From Actinomycetota bacterium (GTDB lineage: Bacteria > Actinomycetota > Humimicrobiia > Humimicrobiales > Humimicrobiaceae), in contig PWYO01000275.1 in NCBI GenBank assembly GCA_003567835.1, positions 1-7,910 on the forward strand: DNA of 7,910 nt, in the 5' to 3' direction. The translations under genes and the position numbers were made by a program. Under the pieces are notes generated by a model. It saw nothing but the letters and a program-made list of their open reading frames with translations, had not been told where the DNA came from and did no database searches. Each line of letters opens with the position of its first letter. Position 1 is the first letter of the stretch. Positions 1 to 5,740 of the stretch are shown here, one piece after another.

Positions 1-327
1 ATGGCTTTCGGCAGCGGAAGGGTCCGGGTCTACGGCACTCCGGCCATGGTGGGACTCATGGAGAAAGCGGCCATAGAAGCAGTAGACCATAAATTGCCCC
101 AGGGGTATGTTTCTGTGGGCACAAAAATCGATGTAAAGCATTCAGCCCCCACGCCGGTTGGCATGCATGTAACCGCCAATGCAGAACTTCTGGACACTGA
201 CGGTCCAAAACTGAAGTTCAGGGTGGAAGCCTATGACGGCAATGAAAAGATTGGGGAGGGGCTGCATGACCGCTTTATCATCAGGTTAGAGGATCTAAAC
301 AAGCGGGCAGAAACAAAACTAAAGTGA
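1..327 (+). CDS. FlK-type hotdog thioesterase, 5'-truncated by window edge
   Basis: This is the C-terminal 108 residues of a small hotdog-fold acyl-CoA thioesterase in the family of fluoroacetyl-CoA thioesterase FlK, likely cytosolic and hydrolysing a short acyl-CoA. The core GTPAMVGLMEKA is typical of the family. T13, E21, H47 and R91 of the visible protein fall at one constant offset (29) from the FlK catalytic residues T42, E50, H76 and R120 as I remember them, so the active site looks complete and about 29 N-terminal residues should lie upstream. The ATG at base 1 is therefore probably an internal methionine. The FlK substrate gate (F33 and F36) would fall on G4 and R7, so fluoroacetyl-CoA specificity is not supported and the true substrate is unknown. 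The TGA is 7 bp before the next gene, so the two are probably co-transcribed. Confidence 0.85.
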   Translation: MAFGSGRVRVYGTPAMVGLMEKAAIEAVDHKLPQGYVSVGTKIDVKHSAPTPVGMHVTANAELLDTDGPKLKFRVEAYDGNEKIGEGLHDRFIIRLEDLNKRAETKLK

Positions 328-334
328 ATAAAAA

Positions 335-1525
335 ATGGAAGTATTTCTATATTACCAGTATTTGGTACTTCTGATTCTTCTGCTTATATTGATAAACTTC
401 ATTATCAATAATATTCTATTTAAAAAAATCAGTGCCTACAGCCTTTCTGCCCAGACCATCAAAGATCCGCCCCTGGTCTCTATTTTAGTCCCTGCCCGCA
501 ATGAAGAAGCCAATATAAAAAGATGCTTAAAATCCCTGCTTAAGCAGGATTATCCTCATTTAGAGATTATCGTTCTAGACGATCATTCCAGCGATGCCAC
601 CTATGCCATAGCCAGCCGATTGGCTAAAAAAGACGCCCGGCTCAAGGTGGTCAAAGGCAGTAAACTGAAAAAAGGATGGCTTGGTAAAAGTTATGCCTGC
701 TGGCAGCTGTCCAAAAAAGCAAAGGGGTCCATTCTCTTGTTTACCGATGCGGATACCCTGCATTTTAAGGATTCGGTATCTTTGGCACTGGCATCCATGC
801 TGGCAAAAAAATGCAATGCCCTATCGGTTTTTTCTCAGCAGATTATGGTTACCTTTCACGAAAGGATGATGGTTCCTTTTGGCAATCTCATGATTCTGTG
901 TTTTCTTCCCTTGGGACTGATATCCGGAACCAAGAATCCATTGTTTTGTACGGCCATTGGCCAATTTATGCTTTTTGAAAAAAAAGTGTATCAAAAAATA
1001 GGGGGCCACAAGAACGTGCGAAAAGAGATTTTGGAAGATATCCATATCTCCAAAATGGTAAAAAAGGCGGGTTTTCGTTTTATGATTTTTGATGGGAACA
1101 AAAAACTGTATTGTCGGATGTATAAAAATCTCAAGGAAGTCATAGAAGGGTATTCCAAGGTTCTGTTTGCAGCTTTTGATTACCATCTGCTCCATTATTT
1201 TATGGCCTTCATCCTATTGACCTGCATCTTTGTCATGCCTTTTATATACCTGCCTATGGCCCTATGGTTTGATTGGGCCCCGCTGGTGGTAAACAGCATC
1301 ATTGCCCAGGTTATGGTCATCTTTTTGATCCGTGCCATCTATGCATTAAGGTTTAAGGCCAGGGGTACCGATATTCTGCTCCATCCTGTTTCCATGGTCT
1401 ATCTGCTGCTGATTGCCATCTATTCTTTATGCAGATGCAGGTATGGCTCCGGGATCTGCTGGAAAGACCGCACCTATGATGTTAGCGAGGAAGATGAGCT
1501 GAAGCTGGTTGGACACCATAAATAG
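335..1525 (+). CDS. Membrane-bound family-2 glycosyltransferase (HpnB/CrtQ-like)
   Basis: This 396-residue GT-A fold glycosyltransferase should transfer a sugar from a nucleotide-sugar donor to a lipid or polyprenoid acceptor on the cytosolic face of the membrane. Visible parts in order: an N-terminal membrane anchor (about 5-30); the donor-binding start VSILVPARNEE (48-58); LDDHSSDAT (81-89); the metal-binding TDADT (137-141); the catalytic-base motif ILEDI (232-236); RMYKNLKEVIEGYSK (261-275), seen in the hopanoid-associated HpnB and carotenoid CrtQ groups; three C-terminal membrane segments (about 286-309, 315-335, 346-366); and GICWKDRTY near the end. The acceptor cannot be deduced, and no carotenoid or hopanoid genes are visible. 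There is no clear ribosome site before the ATG, so translation may depend on coupling to the thioesterase gene 7 bp upstream. A decayed homologue lies at 4953-5518. Confidence 0.88.
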   Translation: MEVFLYYQYLVLLILLLILINFIINNILFKKISAYSLSAQTIKDPPLVSILVPARNEEANIKRCLKSLLKQDYPHLEIIVLDDHSSDATYAIASRLAKKDARLKVVKGSKLKKGWLGKSYACWQLSKKAKGSILLFTDADTLHFKDSVSLALASMLAKKCNALSVFSQQIMVTFHERMMVPFGNLMILCFLPLGLISGTKNPLFCTAIGQFMLFEKKVYQKIGGHKNVRKEILEDIHISKMVKKAGFRFMIFDGNKKLYCRMYKNLKEVIEGYSKVLFAAFDYHLLHYFMAFILLTCIFVMPFIYLPMALWFDWAPLVVNSIIAQVMVIFLIRAIYALRFKARGTDILLHPVSMVYLLLIAIYSLCRCRYGSGICWKDRTYDVSEEDELKLVGHHK

Positions 1526-1526
1526 G

Positions 1527-2153
1527 TTACCTGGCTTTGGGGGTAAAAAGGTCCTTTAAGGTCTTTTCTTTTCGAAATTTAAAGTTTTTGCCCAAAGGTA
1601 TATCATGGTTGATGTATTTGGGGGTTATAATCAAGATTAGCAAAAATCCAAAAATCATATAGGCCAGACTGCCCCAATACAAGATCAAGAACAAGGTGGC
1701 CGAAGCCAGTCCGCTGGCAACCCCCCATATCATGTTTTTGATCAAAAACAATCCCAGCAGGATGCCTGCCCCGAATATGATTACAGACAATGGATGTACG
1801 GCCAATAATAGCCCCAAAAGAGATGCGATGCCCTTGCCTCCTGAAAACTTTAAAAGAGGCGAGTAGTTATGGCCGGCAATGACTGCGCATCCTGAAGCCA
1901 AAGCGATAAAAACAGAACCGGTGTACTGCAGGATGAAAAAATAGGGCACAAAGCCTTTGGCCGCATCCAGCAATGTCCCCAACAGTCCCCAGGATTTGGA
2001 GACGCTGAAGGCAAGATTCCAGCCCCCCGGATTTTTGTCTCCCAGCTTGGTGAGGTCTTTTCTCTTCAGCCTGGCCAAAAGATAGCAAAAGGGTATGGAA
2101 CCTGTCAAATAGCTTATGGTAATCAATAATATGGCTTTTATAATTGGGTCCAT
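1527..2153 (-). CDS. PlsY-like acyl-phosphate:glycerol-3-phosphate acyltransferase, divergent
   Basis: This is a polytopic membrane protein of the PlsY family (208 residues from the chosen ATG; family about 190-220). PlsY transfers an acyl chain from acyl-phosphate to glycerol-3-phosphate, the first step of phospholipid synthesis. Motif 1 (SIPFCYLLAR, 19-28) and motif 3 (GHNYSPLLKFSGGKGIAS, 94-111) are well kept. Motif 2, usually GSGNxGATN, is GDKNPGGWN (38-46), and the usual C-terminal HRxN...GxE signature is replaced by PKYINHDIPLGKN. It may be a paralogue with another polyol acceptor rather than the housekeeping enzyme. Start: ATG at 2153 matches the family N-terminus. An in-frame TTG at 2174 would add seven residues, but the AGAGGA at 2180-2175 abuts that TTG and lies about 21 nt from the ATG, so neither start is ideal. 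It converges on the glycosyltransferase gene with one base between stops. Confidence 0.83.
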   Translation of the reverse strand: MDPIIKAILLITISYLTGSIPFCYLLARLKRKDLTKLGDKNPGGWNLAFSVSKSWGLLGTLLDAAKGFVPYFFILQYTGSVFIALASGCAVIAGHNYSPLLKFSGGKGIASLLGLLLAVHPLSVIIFGAGILLGLFLIKNMIWGVASGLASATLFLILYWGSLAYMIFGFLLILIITPKYINHDIPLGKNFKFRKEKTLKDLFTPKAR

Positions 2154-2229
2154 ATCTTTATTATATAACAACAATCCTCTTTTATCATCATTGGCTCTAT
2201 GAGTTAGTGTCCAAAGCTTTTGAAAGATC

Positions 2230-2257
2230 GGCTGCAGCAGACACAGGGCTTGCAGCC
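2230..2257. repeat. Short inverted repeat in divergent intergenic region
   Basis: GGCTGCA (2230-2236) and TGCAGCC (2251-2257) form a perfect 7-bp stem with a 14-nt loop. TTTT follows on the plus strand but is soon interrupted. It lies between the divergent PlsY-like and UroD-like genes, upstream of the promoter at 2309. It could be an operator or a weak hairpin. No known binding-site consensus is recognised. Confidence 0.3.
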
Positions 2258-2308
2258 TTTTGGCCTGGTTTTCAAATAATACTTTTGATTACCGATGTTA
2301 CTGCATAT

Positions 2309-2336
2309 TTGCCTTATTTTTTACAAAAATTATGAT
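2309..2336 (+). promoter_or_regulatory. Putative sigma-A promoter of the UroD-like/isomerase-like unit
   Basis: A -35-like TTGCCT (2309-2314) and a -10-like TATGAT (2331-2336) are separated by 16 bp in AT-rich sequence, 29 bp before the chosen start codon. This is the best promoter-like match between the divergent genes. No clear promoter for the PlsY-like gene was found on the other strand. Confidence 0.5.
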
Positions 2337-2354
2337 AGAATCCAATATAAAAAT

Positions 2355-2360
2355 AGGAGA
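2355..2360 (+). promoter_or_regulatory. Ribosome binding site selecting a TTG start
   Basis: AGGAGA ends 5 nt before the in-frame TTG at 2366 and 14 nt before the in-frame ATG at 2375. The spacing favours TTG as the real start. Confidence 0.65.
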
Positions 2361-2365
2361 AAGAA

Positions 2366-3535
2366 TTGCTGGACATGAATGCAAGAGATAAGTTTAACCA
2401 GACCATGTGCTCCACAGACACCTCCGCCATTCCCAAGACCGAATTCGGTTATTGGGCCAAAACCATCAAAAATTGGGCCAAACAGGGATTGCCCATCAAA
2501 GAAGAGATCCCGTCCCAAGCACTCGACGGCGAGCTGGTACGGGGTTCAGTGCCTTTATACGAGAAAAGCGGCGAACTGGTGGACAAAAATGTTATGCCTT
2601 ATTTTGGCCTGGATTCCTACCTGGCCAAGCTTCCCTTTGACATAAGCCCCCAATTTAAAACACGGATACTCAAAGATACCCCCGGCTATAAGGTCTATAC
2701 AGACCGTTACGGGCTTACCATTAAGGTAACCAAGAAAGCAGCGGCCACTCCTATGGTCTTGGATTACCCTATTAAAAACCGTGATGATTTTTATCGCTAC
2801 CGCACCCATTATGACCATGATTTTCAAAAGCGTTTTCCCCCCAACTGGCGCAGCATAGCGGCCGGCTTAAAGGACAGAGACTTTCCCTTAAGGCTGGGCG
2901 GAAACCCTTTTGGTTTTTCTTTTCTGGCCCGGCACCTAATGGGCGAAGTGGGTTATATGCTCAATATGTATGATGACCCCCGGCTCATCAAGGAATTTAA
3001 CCAGTTTTTTACCGATTTTGTTATAGAATACTGGGCCAAGATCTTAGAAGAGGTGCAGGTGGATTGTGTGTTTATCCTGGAAGATGTAGCCTACCGTTCC
3101 GGGTCATTTATTTCAGTGGACATGGTTCGGGAATTTATGCTGCCCTACTACAAAAAGTTTATAGATTTTCTCAAGCAGTACCGGATTGAAAACATCTTTG
3201 TAGACTGCGACGGAAAGATTGACCAGCTGATTCCCCTGTGGATCGAAGCGGGGGTCAATGGTCTTTTCCCGCTAGAAGCGGTCAATGACCTGACCAAAAT
3301 AAGAGAAGCCTATCCCCAGCTTAAGATTTTGGGCGGCTTTGACAAAAGGCTGCTTTTTGAGAACGGAAGCAAAAAAGCCATAGACTGTGCACTGCAAAAA
3401 ACCAAAAAGCTCCTTGCAGCTGGGCGATACATTCCTCACATAGACCATGCGGTGTCTGCGGACGTCAGCTGGGCAAATTTTGACTATTACCGGAAAAATT
3501 TAAATGCTGTCATCGATAGCAGGAAAGGATTATGA
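2366..3535 (+). CDS. UroD/MtaA-superfamily protein (not HemE)
   Basis: This 389-residue protein has the TIM-barrel fold shared by uroporphyrinogen decarboxylase and the cobalamin-dependent methyltransferases MtaA/MtbA. Recognisable parts are in the C-terminal half: CVFILEDVAYRSG (234-246), IFVDCDGKIDQLIPLWIEAGVNG (277-299), PLEAVNDL (302-309), GGFDKR (323-328) and YIPHIDHAVSADVS (355-368). The HemE N-terminal signature with its RQAGRY motif is absent. The zinc-binding H-x-C...C pattern of MtaA is also not evident: D280, C281 and D282 stand where MtaA-type proteins carry H-x-C. It therefore belongs to the large uncharacterised UroD-like group common in anaerobes, with reaction unknown. TTG at 2366 is preferred because of AGGAGA five bases upstream; ATG at 2375 is the alternative. 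Its TGA overlaps the next gene's ATG, which indicates translational coupling to the isomerase-like protein. No corrinoid protein is encoded nearby. Confidence 0.85.
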   Translation: MLDMNARDKFNQTMCSTDTSAIPKTEFGYWAKTIKNWAKQGLPIKEEIPSQALDGELVRGSVPLYEKSGELVDKNVMPYFGLDSYLAKLPFDISPQFKTRILKDTPGYKVYTDRYGLTIKVTKKAAATPMVLDYPIKNRDDFYRYRTHYDHDFQKRFPPNWRSIAAGLKDRDFPLRLGGNPFGFSFLARHLMGEVGYMLNMYDDPRLIKEFNQFFTDFVIEYWAKILEEVQVDCVFILEDVAYRSGSFISVDMVREFMLPYYKKFIDFLKQYRIENIFVDCDGKIDQLIPLWIEAGVNGLFPLEAVNDLTKIREAYPQLKILGGFDKRLLFENGSKKAIDCALQKTKKLLAAGRYIPHIDHAVSADVSWANFDYYRKNLNAVIDSRKGL

Positions 3536-4944
3536 TGAGAACATTGAAAATCGGTTTTGCAGCCGGGTTCATGGAAGGTTTCTCAGATGAAGGGCTAAAA
3601 AAATTTTATGCCTTTCAGAAAAAGCTCAAAACAATGGAGCAGCAATACAACTTTACCCTCATTAGCTTTGAACCCATTGTAAAGGACAGAGCCAGCGCGG
3701 TCCAGGTAAGGGAAGGGCTAAAAAAGGCAGATGTGGACTTCCTGCTTCTCTTCCATCCTTCCTATATTGTGGGCGACTATGTCTATGAGCTGATGAAGGC
3801 CACAGACAAAGTGGGGCTTTGGGCCATTGAAGAGCCCACCCAAGCAGGCGCCATGCGTTTTGCTTCCATGGTCAATATTGAACAGAATGCTGGCATTGCC
3901 AAACATAATTTCAAAGGCAGCCCCAGGAAGGTCAAATGGTTTTTTGGAGACATGGACGCACCCTATTTTATGCCCCGCTTTGATATCACCCTTAAGGCAC
4001 TGTCTGCTGCAGTGAACTTAAGGGATGCCCGCATAGGCCAAATCGGGAAGCTTGCCGACGGCCACATCAACCACATGGCAGAACCCAGGGAGGTATATAA
4101 GAACCTGGGTATCGATGTGCTAAGAGATTATGAAGTCGAAGATATTCTTGCTGCCGCGCAAAAGGTTTCTGATACCCAGGCTAAAAAGGTACTGGCTTCC
4201 GTATCCTGCAAAATAGAGAAGGTATCTGAAGCCAAAGTACTGGATTCAGTCAAGATGTATCTGGCCACCAAAGAGATCTGCAAAGCCCAGGGTTATGATG
4301 CGGTGGCTTTTTCATGCTGGCCCAAACTAATGCCCTTAAAAGAGATGGTGGGCTGCCTTGTAAACTCGATGCTAAACAGCGACGGCATTGTGGCCGGATG
4401 TGAAGCCGATATACTGGGCACCGCCTCCATGCTTATCTTAAAGCACCTGACCCAGAAAGAAGTGGCCATTATGGACCTTCCCATCTTTGATCCTTCCGAT
4501 AACACCCTGCTTTTGTGGCACTGCGGCTCAGCGCCCAGGGAAATGGCCAACAGCAGGGGCATGGTTTGTCAAAAACATTATTTTGCCGATTATGATGAAA
4601 GCATCAAAAACTGCGGTCCTGTCACCGACATGATATTTAAACCTGGCGATGTTACCGTATTTCGCATCTGCGGCCAATCAGATTCCTTCTATTATTTTAC
4701 AGGCAGGATGATGGATACCGACAAGCCCTCTTTTGACGGCAGCAGGGGCTGGGTGCGCGATATTAAGTTCTACGATAAGCCGGCTCAGGTGATGGATGTG
4801 GCCAATACCCTGCTTGTGGGAGGGCTTCCGCATCATTTTCCTATGGTTATGGAAAATGTGGATAAGTATCTCGAAGAGTTTGCTTACTGGATGGGCTTGC
4901 GCAGGGCAAAAAGGTATGATTACAAGGATTATATGTATGTTTAG
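3532..4944 (+). CDS. L-fucose/L-arabinose isomerase-superfamily protein
   Basis: This 470-residue soluble protein matches the L-fucose/L-arabinose isomerase superfamily, whose known members interconvert aldoses and ketoses with a divalent metal. Typical C-terminal landmarks are present: AFSCWPKLMP (259-268), GCEADILGTASMLIL (289-303) with likely metal ligands E291 and D293, the IFDPSDNTLLLWHCGSAP block (318-335) with H330, and GLPHHFPMV (431-439) with H434 and H435. The N-terminal part carries the expected alternating alpha/beta pattern (LLLFHPSYIVGDYV, 71-84). The real substrate may be a sugar, sugar acid or polyol, since no sugar kinase, aldolase or transporter is in the window. The ATG overlaps the upstream stop (ATGA). 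A second in-frame ATG at 3535 is better spaced (6 nt) from the AGGAAAGG at 3521-3528, so the protein may start one residue later. A ruined glycosyltransferase gene begins 9 bp downstream. Confidence 0.85.
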   Translation: MMRTLKIGFAAGFMEGFSDEGLKKFYAFQKKLKTMEQQYNFTLISFEPIVKDRASAVQVREGLKKADVDFLLLFHPSYIVGDYVYELMKATDKVGLWAIEEPTQAGAMRFASMVNIEQNAGIAKHNFKGSPRKVKWFFGDMDAPYFMPRFDITLKALSAAVNLRDARIGQIGKLADGHINHMAEPREVYKNLGIDVLRDYEVEDILAAAQKVSDTQAKKVLASVSCKIEKVSEAKVLDSVKMYLATKEICKAQGYDAVAFSCWPKLMPLKEMVGCLVNSMLNSDGIVAGCEADILGTASMLILKHLTQKEVAIMDLPIFDPSDNTLLLWHCGSAPREMANSRGMVCQKHYFADYDESIKNCGPVTDMIFKPGDVTVFRICGQSDSFYYFTGRMMDTDKPSFDGSRGWVRDIKFYDKPAQVMDVANTLLVGGLPHHFPMVMENVDKYLEEFAYWMGLRRAKRYDYKDYMYV

Positions 4945-4952
4945 GGGTAAGT

Positions 4953-5518
4953 TTGTTTGTTTATCAGGCGGCAATCCGTGCAATACGCCTGGTCCTTTTG
5001 ATCAACTTGATGCTTGGCAATATTTGTTTGAAAGGCATAAAAAGGTTTAGGATGCCTACAGGGTGGCCATAAATCAGCCCGCACTGGTGCCTGCCGGAAA
5101 TGAAGAAAGCCCTATTTTAGACCATGTATGCATTCGCTAAGAAAAAAACCAGCCCCCTATTGCAATATCGACCCTCGATGACCAATAGCGGGGATGCAAC
5201 CTTAATGGAAGCAGAAGATATTGCCAAGCAGGAGCCCATAGTCCGGCTAACCGCAGGGCCGATGCTTTCCAGCGGTTGGGTATTCCAAACAGTTGCCTGC
5301 CTGCCGCTTGCCTAGAAAGCCAAAGGATCATACCGGCTGTTTCCTCATAATTCTATGAGGCCATAGGTGGTTATCAATCTGTAAAAGCCAAGATCATAGA
5401 AGACGGTGCCTGGATGAAGCTGGCAGCACAAAAGGGATTTGGCTGCATGGTTTATGACAGAAACCAGCAAGTATGCTGCCGAATATACGGAAGCTTTCAG
5501 CAGGCTGTGCAGGGTTTT
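4953..5518 (+). pseudogene. Decayed family-2 glycosyltransferase, homologous to the gene at 335-1525
   Basis: Fragments readable in three frames align in order with the intact glycosyltransferase. Frame A, from a TTG at 4953 with AGGGG five bases before it, gives a hydrophobic anchor with LVLLINLMLGNICLKGIKR, ending at TAA 5070. Frame B gives ALVPAGNEES (5081-5110), matching ILVPARNEEA, then a TAA at 5138, then KNQPPIAISTLDD (5144-5182). An extra base near 5184 restores SGDAT in frame A, which continues to SSGWVFQTVACLPLA, a TAG (5313) and KAKGS, matching GWLGKSYACWQLSKKAKGS. About 80 residues, including the metal-binding DxD, are then missing. From 5351 FYEAIGG, IIEDG and RIYGSFQQAVQGF match VYQKIGG, ILEDI and RMYKNLKEVIEGY. 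A hydrophobic tail may extend to about 5648. It is diverged from the intact copy, so it was an old paralogue, probably the third gene of the upstream operon. Confidence 0.85.
5343..5360. repeat. Perfect 7-bp hairpin at the pseudogene deletion scar
   Basis: CCTCATA (5343-5349) and TATGAGG (5354-5360) are perfect inverted copies around a 4-nt ATTC loop. No T-run follows on either strand, so it is not a terminator. It sits where the pseudogene loses about 80 codons. Confidence 0.6.
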
Positions 5519-5650
5519 TTATGTGTATTGGTGCGGTATTTTCATTGAACCTTATTTTGCTCCGTTCAGTCATGGCTGGCGTGCCTGCACTTCTCTTTAA
5601 AAAGATTGGCTGCCGCGGCGGTTTTAGCAGCGTTGGTCTTATTATAAGGC

Positions 5651-5679
5651 TTGACAAGTTGCCTCAATCGTCGTATTAT
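5651..5679 (+). promoter_or_regulatory. Sigma-A promoter of copA
   Basis: A consensus TTGACA (5651-5656) and TATTAT (5674-5679) are separated by the ideal 17 bp. Transcription should begin near 5686, giving a leader of about 55 nt before the copA ATG. The promoter lies in or just after the eroded tail of the glycosyltransferase pseudogene. The 17-bp spacing fits a repressor-controlled promoter rather than a MerR/CueR-type one, which needs about 19 bp. Confidence 0.8.
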
Positions 5680-5684
5680 ACACC

Positions 5685-5699
5685 TACCCTGTAGGGGTA
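5685..5699. promoter_or_regulatory. CsoR-like copper operator overlapping the copA start site
   Basis: TACCCTGTAGGGGTA is an interrupted palindrome (TACCC, 5 nt, GGGTA) of the kind bound by the copper-sensing repressor CsoR in Gram-positive bacteria, whose sites read roughly TACCC...GGGGTA. It lies 6 bp downstream of the -10 box over the expected start point, where bound repressor would block copA and release it when Cu+ binds. It does not fit the CopY box TACAnnTGTA. The regulator gene is not in the window. Confidence 0.65.
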
Positions 5700-5725
5700 T
5701 ATGCATTTTTATGATACGTATGGTA

Positions 5726-5730
5726 GGAGG
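5726..5730 (+). promoter_or_regulatory. copA ribosome binding site
   Basis: GGAGG ends 10 nt before the ATG at 5741. The in-frame TTG at 5732 is only one base from GGAGG, too close to serve as start, so ATG 5741 is chosen. Confidence 0.75.
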
Positions 5731-5740
5731 GTTGAACAAT

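Noticed and set aside
1..327. Fluoroacetate resistance gene
   Set aside because: The FlK phenylalanine gate residues are not conserved, and no fluorinated-metabolite genes are nearby.
821..1195. A 124-codon open frame on the minus strand
   Set aside because: It is antisense to the conserved core of the glycosyltransferase, and its protein shows no recognisable motif.
2230..2262. Rho-independent terminator
   Set aside because: The stem is only 7 bp with a 14-nt loop and a short broken T-run. It is also not downstream of any plus-strand gene that needs a terminator.
2366..3535. Annotation as HemE (heme biosynthesis)
   Set aside because: The N-terminal RQAGRY substrate-binding signature of true uroporphyrinogen decarboxylase is missing, and no other heme genes are present.
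5124..5315. A 63-codon open frame as an independent small gene
   Set aside because: Its sequence from SGDAT onward aligns with the intact glycosyltransferase, and flanking fragments continue the alignment in other frames. It is a piece of the pseudogene.
5473..5694. A small hydrophobic protein of 73 residues
   Set aside because: It overlaps the pseudogene in another frame, has no ribosome site, and runs into the copA promoter. The hydrophobic stretch is better explained as remnant of the glycosyltransferase C-terminal membrane helices.
5651..5700. CueR/MerR-type copper promoter or CopY box
   Set aside because: The -35/-10 spacer is 17 bp rather than about 19, the palindrome lies downstream of the -10 box rather than in the spacer, and TACAnnTGTA is not present.
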